This document shows positions 1-12,159 of a DNA stretch of 64,000 bases, piece by piece. The notes beneath the pieces were generated by a model. The model had not been told where the DNA came from. It saw only the letters and a list, made by a program, of their open reading frames with translations, and made no database searches. Both the position numbers and the translations under genes were made by a program. Location of the stretch: contig JACDOX010000015.1 of assembly GCA_014549065.1 (NCBI GenBank), positions 248,001 to 312,000 of the forward strand. Reading direction: 5' to 3'. The DNA comes from Cardinalis cardinalis (lineage: Eukaryota; Chordata; Aves; Passeriformes; Cardinalidae). Position 1 is the first letter of the stretch; every line of letters begins with the position of its first letter.

Positions 1-2540
1 ATTGTCAATGTGCCAGTAAATGTCATTGCTTTTTCTGGGAATATACCATGTCAGAAAATCATTTGGGGTAGGATTTTCATTTTCCATTGGATTCAGCAGC
101 AGCTGAATGCTTTCCTCAACACGTGTTAGCAGATCAGACAAGTCCATCCTTCTGCTTNGCATCAGCACATGGCATAACAGCTTCCAGTCTCAGCAGCTGC
201 AGCTCCCCCATCCATGGGTTAAATCAGCATTTGTGTTATGGCATTTTTTTGCCCCTGCTGTGCAGCACTATGATTTGTCAGGTTTCAACAACAGTAACAG
301 GAATCCNCAGCATCCAGTCACAGCACTGCACTGGGAAATGTCTTTTTGGCAACTCCAAGTTTCAGGATGANGAGTTCAACAGCCCATGGAGTCCCATGGC
401 TTTAGAGGTGCTGGCTCAGTACCCCACTGAGCAAATCTGAAGACCCCACTGGACCAGACTCCAACCCACTCCAGGACAGAGAGACACATGGTNCCAGCTA
501 CAAAAGTTAAAACTTGGAAAACCAGCCCAGCCTGCCTACGTCACTTACCTGTTGGAATGTCCTCTGGGGAAAATTCCCAGGTATTACATCATTTTTGAAC
601 ACATCACATTTNAAAGTCTCAGCTCTTTGCTCATAAAACCATAGTTCCTTCACCTATATGGAGTTGTGAAATGAATAATAAATGGATTTGAGTTCATTAT
701 CTGAGAGGAGCTATAGAAGTGTGACTTATTTTTAATAATGCATAAGTAATAATTTATTTAACATTTCTCTGTATTCCTCATCAGGTTCCTGCACCTGACT
801 GCACTTTCCTGCTTTATCTGCAAGTTCTCTCATGAAAGCTGACAATAAGCTTCAAACTTTTTTGTTGATTTTTTTTAGGGTAGTGAGATACTGTGTCACA
901 GTCATTAAAGTTGTGGCACCTGTGCTGTTAAAAAGTAGGATATCAAGTTTACATGGAACAGGATAAGACAAGAAATTAAAAGAANCAAACAATTACTTTG
1001 TAAACACCATTTGTCCAACCCAGTAACTAGAATTAGTCTTATTTCTCCACAGTGAGTTTATGCTGTCATGTGGCACATTTGTTTCAAGGCTATGGAGTCC
1101 TGATGGAGTAAAACAGACAATTCAAAAACTGAATTCTGTGTGCTTCTCTTTCTGCAGAATCAACCTGTGTTTCAGAATGACACAAAACCANAACAAATGT
1201 TTATTTAGATGCCATTAAACTATAAAAAAGGAAAATTTATTTTTCCAGGGACGAAGAAATAAGTAACAATGTGTCCTCTCTATAATCTGCATTGCAGGGA
1301 TCCATGTCTGAAGTGAAGCAGGCAAATATTCAGAGGCTGAGGCTGGTGCAAGCTGGTGGGCTTTGCCAAGTGAAGCACACAAAGTCCTGAGTCAGCCTCG
1401 CCTCCAAAATCAAGCAACTGTAAATAGAAAGNTGTTTGGATCTGTGATATTCTGGGTAATCTGGAGATTTCTGTCTTCTGTAACAGCAAGAAACATCCTG
1501 GAGATTTGGTTTCAAATGAAATCTGAGCTTGTTCTTTCACTGGTGGCAAGTGGCAGCCCCTGGGGAACGCCAGGATCCCATTGGGTTTGAGGGAACTATG
1601 GCTTGCTGTTCCTGCCACAAGCACAGGAGAGACTGGTGCCCACCCAGGCTTTAAATCCAGGTGAGGAGAGGCATGGGTGCCATTTCTTGGTTTAGCCTCC
1701 CTCAAGAAGGGGTATTTGTATCTCTACACACTAGGGGTGTTATANCTCCATGACTTTTGCTTGGCAGCACTCACAATAGCTAAGAACCTGCAGCTCTTAA
1801 GGGAAGCAGTGCCAGAGTCCAAGAAAGAAGCAGCTAAAAGAGGTTTCTGTTACTGGGAGGCACATATTTAAACTGCTGTTTGCAGGAGGGGTATCTCAAA
1901 ATCCTCTGTCAAAGACTTTGAAGCAGACAGACACCTTACCTGGGCTTCAGCCTCCCCATTGATGCTCTGGTTTAACAGGGAATAGGAGAGGAGGATAAAG
2001 GAGCACAGCCAGACTTCATGAGATTATTCAAATTGGTGTGAGAAGCTGTTCAAAGGAGTCACTTACTGAGGTTGATGTAATAATGCAAAAGGAGCTGTTA
2101 AGAAAATGATTGTGTTACAAATACATTGTGTGAAAGGATAATGCTTAGAAAATATTTTCTAAGCAAGGCTTTGAAGCTTATAAATTGTTTACAGCACAAC
2201 AGCAGTGCTGGAAATAGGAAAAGCAAACCACTAACTGAAGCACTGAAGGTTGCACTGGAAGTGATTGGAAAATAATTTTTATCTATTTAGTAGTAGGAGC
2301 AAAGCAATGGGCAGTGTTCTGTGCAGCTTTCGACTGGGGAGGAATTTTTCTTCTGCTGGGCTCAGGGAAGGCATCATTTCTGTCATTAAATCTCCAGGTT
2401 AGACATGTGGGCATGCTGCTTCTGCCTTTTATCCTNTCCCCTAAAAGGACTGCAACCACCTTTCTCTGTTTCTCTGCTCTTCCTTGCCTTTACCCATAAC
2501 AGGGACTTCTTACACAGCTCAGGAAGCACCATGCTATATT
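1..2540. other. No recognisable gene
   Basis: Unique, AT-rich sequence with many isolated N calls. The reading frames are short and hit stops. The only splice-like signal I noted is a pyrimidine-rich acceptor ending at 1157. It is followed by 16 open codons to a TAG at 1206-1208, too short to support an exon. No repeat family was recognised. Confidence 0.5.
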
Positions 2541-2550
2541 ACTCAAGGGG

Positions 2551-2559
2551 TATATATAG
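2551..2559 (+). promoter_or_regulatory. TATA-like box upstream of CpG island
   Basis: A TATATATAG run in a GGGG-flanked context about 300 bp before the GC-rich island at 2.85 kb. The distance is too long for it to serve a start site inside the island directly. Its reverse complement also reads as TATATA, so direction is undetermined. A simple A-rich/(GA)n stretch follows at 2621-2640. Confidence 0.2.
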
Positions 2560-2849
2560 CCTTTTACACCTGGCTCCTGAGTAGCAACAGAATGACAAAT
2601 TTAAAAAATGATAATAATTAAAAAAAAGAGAGAGAGAGACAGCCAAGGAAAAAAGAAACAGAAAAAAGAAAATAGCAGCTGTTGCCTTAAGAGTATTTTT
2701 CTTCCACGTACGTGTAATCAGAGCTGCAACACTGTTCCCCGTTCCCTGGCAGTCTCCAGACGCCAGTAACTGAACCCGGGCGCATAACCGTGTCCTGGCT
2801 TCTGCCAGGGATGGCAGAGGACTAAGCAAGGGTCAAAAGTTTACAGGAG

Positions 2850-3245
2850 GCCGGGGCTGTGCTGCCACGTGGCGGGGAGCGTGTTCCAGAGCACACTCGG
2901 CGCTCCAGGCGCTCCAAAGGTCGCGGAGCCGCGGGGCTGAGCCCGGCCCGCGGCAGCGGCGGAGCGGGAGCGGCGCCGGGAGCACAGCGGGAAAGGGGCG
3001 AGCCCAGATGGGGCTTCCAGGGNGTACGGGAAGGGAAAGGGAAACGGGAGGTGGCATCGGGAAGGGACAGTGGGAAAGGGGCGAGCAGCGAGCCCAGATG
3101 AGGCTTCCGCGGGAAACGAGCGGTGGGAGACGGGAGGACACGGAGGTGGGGAGTGGAGAGCGGTGATAATGGCAGGGGAGCATCACGGGCTGGGTGGAGA
3201 AGAGACTGGTCTCACACAGGCAGATGTTGTCCTTGGCAGGGCCGA
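2850..3245. promoter_or_regulatory. CpG island, possible promoter
   Basis: An abrupt GC-rich, CpG-dense block in AT-rich surroundings. It holds many CGG/GCG runs (most dense 2880-3000) and then purine-rich GGGAAAGGG-type blocks to about 3130. Open frames on both strands reflect the scarcity of stops in GC-rich DNA and do not look like coding sequence. Islands like this usually mark promoters of bird genes or non-coding RNAs. No first exon could be assigned on either strand. Confidence 0.55.
2985..3109 (+). repeat. Imperfect direct duplication within CpG island
   Basis: A block of about 35-40 bp with core GGGAAAGGGGCGAGC plus CCCAGATGRGGCTTCC occurs at 2985-3019 and again at 3068-3109. The second copy carries an extra AGCGAGC. 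The offset is roughly 85 bp, consistent with a local tandem duplication. Confidence 0.75.
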
Positions 3246-3259
3246 GCAGGANGCTTGAT

Positions 3260-6200
3260 AGGTCTCCCAAGACTGGGAGAAGGTCAGTAGCACAGAGATT
3301 ATCCTACTGACAATATTTCTTAAGTAATTGCTTCCTGTCTGCAGTCATTTTGGAAAGGAATAAAGAGGGTATGAGGCAGGGAAGCAAGCTGCCCATAGCT
3401 GCTGTACCATGAGAAGGGAATCACTGTTCTCGGCTGCTTTTGGGTCCAGAGAGAAACACCCCACACCAAAGGGAGTACCTGTTTAAATGCCAATACAAAG
3501 CCAGGCAGCTGTCTGCAGCCACGCACAGGCTGCCACCTCCAGGAGGCACCTCCAGCTATGCCACACACTCTCTTCACACTTGACACCACTGACTGCAATG
3601 AGGAGATGAAGACAAGATGCATTTAGGAAGGCATCNCCCTCTCCTGTAAAGAGACAATACAGAAATGCCCAGTTTTATCCCACCCTTGGTTTTCTAATTC
3701 CTTACCTCCAAGCAAACACAGTGCAAGCTGGAGGTGCCAGCCCATGACACTGACATCTCCCTTTCTTTGTGCTTTAANCCTTAAGTATAAGAGACTTGCA
3801 GAAGTACCAAAGTCTTCACNATGTTGAAATGAATTTCAGTCTCATCTTTGGCTTAATTTCCTGTGGTATTAAATAAATCTTCCTACTAATACCAGAGGAG
3901 CAATGGAAGGCAGAATCTGCATTATCTGTATTGAANAGAGGAAAAGGAAGATTAATTATTGATCTGGTTGATCTCAGAGTTATTGTTTCATAGCTAGCAG
4001 GCTCCATCAGCACATTATTGCCTTCAGTATGGAGGAGCCCTTGACTCAGCTGAGACTGGCACTCCCTGTGCCAGGTATGAGACAGTCCTTGTCCTCATGA
4101 GTCATCTAAGTGGATAAAACAGTTCAGAAAAACAGGGAACAAGCAGATCCCTGAGCACCAGTCCTAGACAGACCTTATTTCCCAAGGACATTNTTTTTTA
4201 ATGTGACTGGTTTTTTTGTCCCCTTCTACAAGGTGACCTTGTAGACAGAAGTGCATCCACGTTGCATAAAGCTATTACAAAAAAAAACCTTTGAAAAGGC
4301 TGACAGCTTACTGCATGGACACCAAAAGTAGTGTTTGAAGAGCAGGACAGAACAGAAGGTAGAGTGCTAAACTCTTTCAGTTACAGATCATTAAATTTGA
4401 AGGAAAAATGAAGGAAAAAAAAAAAGACAAAACACAAACTCCAAATCCTCTTCAGCTCTGAAGGGANCTATCACTCACTGAAACCTGATCTTTTAATCTT
4501 TGCTTTGTCCAAGTCCAGAAAAATAATTCTGGAGTTGCTGAAAGTGTAGTAAATACAATACAGACTCAGACAAAAGCACTGGAAGTTGGTGATAACTAAT
4601 TTCACTTAGTCATTGCTATGGGCTTCCTTTGCTGAGGTGGTGTAGGCTGCACCCAGTAAAAGAACCACTTCCATGAAAATTTGTAATTTTTTATAAATAT
4701 ATCATAATATTTACAAATACAAAAAACCATAATTTGTTATAAATACTAAATACTATACTCTCCAGCATTTAGTAGCAAACATCAATCTCTTATGTATCAC
4801 AATCTAATGCATGTAAATGTGTTATCACCAGTTATCACTTTTAGGTGCTAGAGATTTCAGTGTTGGGATCATGAGGGGTATTTAAATAATTCCCAAGTAC
4901 CAATGTGAGGCCCAATGTACAAATGCTTGTGATCAGATCAGGAATCTCAATGAAAGAAGAGAGAAAGAAAGGTCTTTGGCTTAATCACAGCAGCACTAAG
5001 CAGAGCTGCAGTGCTGGGGCTGGAGTGCAAGCACAGGCTTTAGCACCTGCCAGCAATGCTGCAGTGTCTCCAAGGGCAAACACAGCTGGGTGGGATCAAT
5101 GGTGAAACTCCCTGAGCCAGGGACCTGTGTCCCACCCCCACAGCCAAAAAGCCCCCTGGCATCTCCCATGCTTGCAGCATTCATGGNGATACCTTGGGTA
5201 AAATATAAGATACACCACGATGAGTGCATGGTAAATCTTGGCCATTATTAAACATCAAAACCTGAAGAATATCTGCTTTCTGACATTTTTACACCATGTA
5301 GGTCCCTTCCTTTTTGTGAGACCATTTTGAGACTTTTGCATGATTAAAAAAATTAAATATCACTTTCTGTACCTTGTAATGACCAGGGGGGCAGCCTGTA
5401 GTCCCATGTAGTCACAGATCCTGTGACATTGAAGTCTCAGTGATCTCTTGCATGCCTCAATTTCTCTGCCTGTGAAACAGAGCTGAATATTGTTGTGTCC
5501 ATTCAGAAATTTAATGCCTTTTAACTGAAATTACTTGAAGGTTTTTCAAGCAAGCCTTACAAGTATCAAAATTTTGAAAATTCAGATTAAAAAAAANTAA
5601 AATAAAATAAAGTAAAATGAACCAAATCCTCAGCTTCCTTTTGTCAGCATGTCAAGTTTAATCATGAAGCATCAGCAGCATTTTACCATACTTACATAAC
5701 AATGTGTTTATTAATTTATCCAGCAGGCTAATTCATGTTGCCACTGAGGAATACATAATCCTTAGCTATTATTTAGAACCTTTCATCCACAGATGTCAAA
5801 ATCTGTTACAAATGCTGCAGTGCCTTTTGTCAATGCATAACTTTTATTAGCATCAATGGAAAAAGGATTAAGCCAAATATGTTTCCTTGAAATAAATATT
5901 TATTAAGAAATTACCTCGTTCGTTCCCCATGAGTGTCTTTCAAACNTGAGTGTCATCCCAGCATTCACTGCTTACCCTTGGGCAGTGACTCCTGCCTGCT
6001 CTGAAGGCTCTCTCAGAGGCCAGCAGTCATCCTGGTGAGACACAGGAGCACTGCAGGAGTGGCTGTGCCTGCTGCCCATCTCCACTGAGCGCAGACCTGA
6101 ATTAATCACACAATTGCATTCGTGCCCTCTGAACCAGCACACTCAGCTAGTCCTCCACTGAACTCTGCTGTACTGAAAAGACCTTCAGCTGGATTATGCT

Positions 6201-9200
6201 TAAGCAAAAGCATTAGCATCGAGTGCAAAGCAGCCCCCTGTTCCCTCCCACGCAGGCTGACATTGCTGCAGAGCCTCTGCTGTGATGGCAGCGCCTGTGA
6301 GTGCTGCAACATGAAACAGTTTGGGGTTCNTGTGCCTCCTTTTAGATCAGCGTGTGAGAGCCAACAGGCAGCTCACTGGCTGAGGACAGGTCAGTGGTGA
6401 CAGCTGACCCAGCAGCACGAATCCCCTCCCCCAGAGCATCATTNCTGTGCAATCACTTGGTGCTGCTATTTCTGCCCAGCAGGTGGAAATACACCTTGCA
6501 GCCTCATGAAGCACAGAGGATTATCCTCTTGCCCTGTCTTGGTGTCAGGGAGAGGGCAGCTGGCCCNTAGGTACTCTGTTGGGAATTCCCACATGGTACT
6601 TTTGTTGCTATCTTCCCCATCCTCTGGATGCAACACCTGGCTGGCTTTACTGGGTGGACTCTGCTGCAGTGCACTGGGACTCTGAAACAGCTCCCAACAG
6701 CATTCCTGCTAGACAACAGGCTGAGGANGAGAATCCTCCTAGGAAGAAAGGTTGAGAAGGGGTAACAGAAATGTAATTTTCACCCTNGAAAGGCATTTCA
6801 ATGCAAATCATTATTCAAAGCTCAGCACCCACTTTGAACTTTAACATCTGAGCCATCCTTTTCAGAACAGGCAGAGGAGTTGTTCTTTTAAAGCACAGAC
6901 AATACTAAAATTGTTGTTACAGTCTCTAGAAAATGTGGATGATTCCTCCCCATTCTTCACTCAGCAAAACTGCTACTGATTTGAAATTTAATCAACCTAA
7001 ATTTTATCCTGCCCTCGGGGCAGCAGTTATCTGTGCTAGCTCTGCCAGGCAGTGGATGCATGGTTCATGGGGATTAAACTGAAGAGATTCTGATTTCTAA
7101 TCCAAGTGCAGAAGTGAGATAAGCATAGAGATGTACAGCCACGTACCAAGGAAGGTATTTTAGGCATGGGCAGTAGACAAACACCAAAAACCTCAGTAGC
7201 AAGAGCTTGGGGGCTTGTGCAGGACACAGAGAAGGGATGCAGGTCTCTTGAACTTGGATGCTGCTGTCATTGTGACAATATGGGCTGGGTCACTGGGCTG
7301 CAGCTCAGCAATGCAGGCTCTGAGGAGCTCAGCTCAGGTGTGAAGCACAGGGTTGTCTTTTTGAGCCACACTGANGCACAGAAGTTGCTGTGTAAACTTA
7401 TCTTATGGAGCAAGAATTCTGTTTAATTACAGATTTTTTTTGCAACATTATTGTCAAGGGAAGACTGATCTCTGAAGACCTCATGTCACAAGGGTGTCTG
7501 GTGTCAGCCACAGCAGAATGAGATTTGATTCAATTCTAAAACATTCTTTGCACTGCAGATTTGAAGGTGCAATAGAGAAAGCGCAACACAAGTCAGCGGT
7601 CTGTTAGTCAAATGCTTTTGATCCCTATTTAAATGCAGTTTCAGCCTAAATTAATGTTAATATACAAAAAGTAGTTTATTTCAGCAACAGGTTTATCTGT
7701 TTATTAATAGATAAACTGACAACTGAGGCAAGCAAATGTAATTCCAGTGAGACCAACAGAGTCGATTTTACTCTTGGTATTCTGTGTTGCCTTCGAAAGA
7801 TTTTAAAGCAGAGTAACTGGGCCTCTGGAGCTTGCCAGCTCTTATTAACCTTGATCAGCAGGCAGGCAGAACTAAGAGGCCCTCATGATTCAACGTGGCA
7901 GAATCCGACCTCTGTGCTTGCCTCCTGTGCAAATTCATGCAGAACAAATGAATGCCTGAATGCTGCAACTCCACCAGAGACATGGAATTCCAAACACAGC
8001 CAATTCTCCCTGGGCTGTTCCCAGAGCTCAAAGTAGGAATACACAAACCAAAAATGCAAACCACACCTGAGCCAGGCACCCTGGGTCTGTAGGAAACTTG
8101 TGGTCAATGGGCACTGACTGATTTCACCAGGAAAACCTGTATGGATCTGAAAGCAAGAGGAATTTCTCGTGCTGCCCACAGCCCTGTGGCCAAAGGGTGC
8201 TTGGCTGTAGCTACAGGGCAGCAGAGATGGGCACACGTGGGGTATCAGAGGCTTGTGAGAAGGGCAGAGGGTGGTTGCAGGAGTGATGGAGAGGACTGGA
8301 GCACCTCACCTCCTCTCTTGGCAGGGAGGGCAGAGGGACATGCACGGGGAAGCACCCAACACCATCTCCACCACCCCTGAAGGGGCCCAGAGGAGCTGCC
8401 TGAAAGGGCTGGTGTCTGGAAAAGAGACATTTAAGCTCCATGAATTAATGAGAGGGCCCAATNGCACAGGCTGGTCAGTGGCACAGCCACGGTGCCTGCT
8501 GCTGGGGGCTGGGAGCCAGCTTGCATTGAGAGGCAGCCACAGAATGAGAGTCCTGCTGCCCCTGACATCTCTCCAGAGAGAAGTGAATAAAACAAAATAA
8601 AAAGTGACTCCCTGAGAAACAGNGCTTGACTTGTCCTAAAGTAAACAACTCTCTAAGGCTCACATATCACACATTAGAAAAGCCCCTGCCAAAAAAGCAT
8701 ATATTTGTCTCCCTTGAGTTCTGCACTATGTTTTCAACAACTAGAACCNGGAATAAATTCTCACTGCTTTTCTTTCATGAACAATAAATCCCTTCCTAAA
8801 ATATGCACAAACACAAAATGGGCAGCACTTTTTNGAAAAGGGTTTTTTAAAAAATTATTATTAATGGTATTTCCTGCATTGTATTTCACATGATATTATC
8901 ATATTAAATTCAGTCCCATATGAAACTGTGGCATTTCATACTTACCTCTAGGGTGTGCCTGCTTATTTTAAATCAACTCTTTTTTAGGTTTTAATGTTAA
9001 GGTGGGAGCTAATGCTTGCTTTGATTGACTGACTTTTCTTACTGAGCTCTTTGCTCATTGCACAGTATTTAATGTTTTATACAGAAAGGCATAAACCTGT
9101 AATTTTTTTCTAATTAATCTTTTTTTCTGCTATATATACTTTGATTATAAAACATGACAGAGATATGATCTTAAGATATAAACAGAGAGAAAAAATCTCT

Positions 9201-9670
9201 TTTATCTTTAATTAAGAACATTTTTTGAAACATTGATACAATGGTAATGCCANGGGTTCCACATTTGTACTTGATGATACCAGAAGCTGTCCAAATAACA
9301 AGGTAGAATCAACTCCTGTAGAGAAAGAAGATTTAAAANATTAGGCTTATTATGAAGCAGGAGGGACATGGAGTTGTTCTTGAAATGGTGACCTTCCCAC
9401 TTGCCAATATGCCTCACTTCTTCCATCCCTAAGGGTGTGACTGTAGCTCCCGATCAGCTCAGGTTTTGGGGAGAATTAACACCTGCACCAGGAGCCTCCA
9501 GAAAGGCAGGAATATGTGCAGAAAACTTACAGTCACTATTTTTCAACTTTACAGCTGAAAAATAGGACAAGCTGGGTAATATATTCACCATCTGTGGTAC
9601 AAATANAAAAGACTGAAGACCACATCTAAATTTTCTGCCTGAAAATGACCGTGGGTGAGCATTTGGCTCA
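3260..9670. other. No recognisable gene
   Basis: AT-rich unique sequence with scattered A/T homopolymers (for example 4412-4422 and near 5590) and isolated Ns. Frames of 60-117 codons occur (for example around 7883-8236) but look like chance: they overlap open frames on the other strand, have no convincing splice sites and resemble no protein I know. No retroelement was recognised. Conserved non-coding elements may be present but cannot be seen without alignment. Confidence 0.45.
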
Positions 9671-9673
9671 CGT

Positions 9674-10144
9674 TTAATGCAGTACCATGAGCTTTCTTCC
9701 TCCTCCTCTCTTCTTTCCCCACCAGGTAAAAGCTATCAGCTGGTGCTGCTGGTTATCTGTGCTGCCCCACATCCCAGTCAGTGACCTCCATAGGATCAGC
9801 CTGTCTTCACTTTTCCCCATGCACTTGCATTTCACCCCTCCTGCCTCCTTACCTGGGCCTGGGACAGGGTGCCAGTGGGCTGGAGCACCTGCACAGGCCA
9901 GCAGACAGAACTTGGGACCTCTGGGAGACCAAGGGACATCCTCTAAAGCATCATGGCCAACACTGGGTCCCTGAATTTGGGCAATGATTGCCAGACTGTC
10001 TTGAAACAGCTGTGCAATTTCCTGCTGTCTCTTATCCAGATGCCATGCTTTATCCAGAGATGGCTGCAGCTTGGTTCTGGGTGGGCTGAATCCCAGCACC
10101 TCACACTGACAAGGATCTGCCAAACTCTTCTCATTTATCTTCAA
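9674..10144 (-). other. Unassigned open frame, 156 codons
   Basis: The longest open frame in the window that lies in ordinary, N-free, non-repetitive sequence. The N-terminal half is charged and predicted helical (Lys/Gln/Glu-rich around residues 35-55), while the C-terminal half is Gly/Pro/Trp-rich and less protein-like. A consensus 5' splice site (CAG then GTAAGG, plus-strand complement 9847-9855) falls inside the frame, so only the first two thirds would be exonic if it is spliced. No family is recognised. A frame of this length is near what chance allows in 64 kb. Confidence 0.2.
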
Positions 10145-10880
10145 GCTGGCACAGCACCTGCATCACTGAGTTGGTATCTCCATTTGAAAATCAGAGTTTC
10201 CAGTTTCNACAGAGACAACTGTTAGGAATACTCGTTCATTGATTGTTCTCTTATTTATCTGACATTCCTTGTAATTATCTCATGCCATACTTGTTTATTT
10301 CATTTTTCTTTAGTTGTAAGTGTAATTAGCAACAAAGCTGCTAGCAACACCTTAATGTTTCTCTGGGTATTGGAAAAAATAAAATGGTCTCAATTCCTAA
10401 AGAAATCCTGGCACCACTTATGTAACTGCTACTACAGATGGCAATATATGTAACTTGCCAAGAGCACGAGTAACTTAATTTTTTAAAATTAGTAATTCTA
10501 GCATGGATCTGAGCTGTCATGCCTGACTGGCAGATTGTAGCCCATTGCTTTCCATCAGAGGATCAGACTGGGTTTCTGATGTTTATAGGGGACACTACTT
10601 TATGTCTGTCCAAACCTTTTCACATCTGGTCTTCAAAGCAGTCAGTTTGTAAGAGCAGTGCAGGGTTAAGATATCCAAGTGCTCGACACACGAGGTGAAA
10701 AATGGGAGTGGGGTTAGAAAATCTAGTCTGGGATGATCAAGCAAATATTTCAGACCCAGCAGCATGGGCATATAGAGCTATATCACAAATGCAAATAACT
10801 TCAAAGTGAGTTATAGTTCTTTGCATAATAATTACATTTGCCCAGGGATGAATAAGGGCATGTTTTCCAATGATAACTTT

Positions 10881-11471
10881 TGTTGTGGTTTTACCCCAGC
10901 TGGCAACTAAGCCCCACAGAGACACTCACACACTACCATAGCAGCAGGACTGGGGAGAGAATTAGAAGGAGAAAANCTGGAAAACTCATGGGTTGAGATA
11001 AAGACAGTTTAGTAGGGAAAGCAGAAGNCACACACACAAGCAAAGCNCACCAAGGAATTAATTCACTGCCTCCCATGGGCAGGCAGGTGTTCAGCCATCT
11101 CCAGAACAGCACAGCCCTGGCAATGTAATGGTGACTTGGGAAGACAAATGCCATCACTCCAAATATCCCCTCCACTCACCTTCTTCTCCTCGCTTTATGT
11201 TCTGAGAGTGATGCCACATGCTNTGGAATATCCCTTCAGTCATTTTGGGTCACCAGTCTCAGCTGTGTCTTCTCCTAACCTCCNGTGCACCCCCAACTTC
11301 CTTGCCAGCGTTGTAGTAGGAAAGCAGAAAAGTCCTTGGCTATGTGCAAACCCTGCTCAACAATAAAAAAAAAATCTCCATATTATCAGCACTCTGTTCA
11401 GCCAAGTCCAAAACATAGCTCCATANTAGCTACCGTGAAGAACATTAACTATCCCAGCAAAACCCCACACA
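10881..11471 (-). mobile_element. ERV 3' LTR (songbird ERV family)
   Basis: A 591-bp long terminal repeat read on the minus strand. It starts TGTGTGGGGTTTTG (at 11471) and ends AAAACCACAACA (at 10881), so the ends form the expected TG...CA inverted repeat. Near its 3' part is the motif ACTGTCTTTATCTCAACCCA, which I recognise from avian LTRs just after the polyadenylation signal. Here the expected AATAAA is degraded to CTAAAC. Many Ns and substitutions indicate an old copy. A minus-strand open frame inside it (10933-11175) is part of the LTR and not a gene. No matching target duplication is expected here because internal ERV sequence follows on the 11472 side. Confidence 0.8.
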
Positions 11472-11485
11472 TTCCACCCCTTATN
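11472..11485 (-). other. ERV polypurine tract
   Basis: Immediately upstream (minus-strand sense) of the LTR is the purine run AAGGGGTGGAA, abutting the LTR's TGTG. This is the position of the plus-strand priming site in retroviruses. It fixes the orientation of the element and identifies the LTR as the 3' copy. Confidence 0.65.
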
Positions 11486-11789
11486 CCATACCATTCACAT
11501 CCTACTCAGGTCCAACACTATTGCCATCTTATTGCAAAGTTCCCATACCTTCTCAGTGATTTCTCATGGNCACCTTCCTCNCAGCACANCCAACAAACTC
11601 CATCTCTCTCCTCACCCAGCTAACCCACTCTTTTGTAGCACTCNNCTTCTTATTGGACACAGCTGTGGCCTGTTAAGGGCAGGCCTGTTCCTAATCTTTG
11701 GGGATTAGTACAGCTNCAACTCCTCAGGTGTGAGNTACCTTCTGCCCTATCTTTATTTTCTTACATTCTATCCCCCCACACCACACTAT
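11486..11789 (-). mobile_element. ERV internal 3' non-coding region
   Basis: Sequence between the end of the decayed reading frame and the polypurine tract. It contains a GTGTGGGGGGATAGAATGTA stretch and a block with AGGAACAGGCCTGCCC next to a GGCCACAGCTG motif, which I recognise as recurrent in songbird genomes. It has several Ns and no open frame. It belongs with the flanking LTR as one minus-strand insertion. Confidence 0.6.
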
Positions 11790-12140
11790 TCAATACAACC
11801 TCATTAACCATCCCCACCCTTGCCATTCTTTGATAATCAACAAGTTTGACAACATTTCAGCAGTTCTCATAAGATCATTGTGAATTTCCTCAACAGAGGA
11901 TGAAGTCAGGTGGAGACATAGATCACAACTAGTATTCATTAGAGCATCTTTTCTCAATCAAGCTGGTATGCTGAATGGAATCCAGCTGTTATTATGGAGA
12001 CCAGACAACCATAACTGAGGACATTCACTTGCTCCCTNGGGTGTTCCCACATGCTCCCAGTTACCTGGGAAGAACATCTGCTTCCTTAGACACAAAGGCA
12101 CATACAGAGACACTAGTGGGTTCAGCAGAGTGCTTGAGGC
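11790..12140 (-). pseudogene. Decayed ERV reading frame (possibly env C-terminus)
   Basis: One frame of 117 codons on the minus strand, broken by a single internal TGA at 11958-11960. It lies directly upstream of the ERV 3' non-coding region. The position just before the 3' LTR is where env ends. The last part has a cysteine pair, a helical Glu/Leu-rich stretch and a Trp/Gly-rich segment before the stop, which is compatible with a transmembrane-subunit ectodomain. The family was not established and this could be another 3' ORF. The stop, an N and the missing upstream genes make it non-functional. The element appears 5'-truncated: no gag, pol or 5' LTR is seen up to 15 kb. Confidence 0.45.
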
Positions 12141-12159
12141 TTATTTCACCAGGTGTCTA

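Noticed and set aside
10933..11175. 80-codon minus frame
   Set aside because: Lies entirely inside the ERV LTR, where genes are not expected, and contains three Ns.
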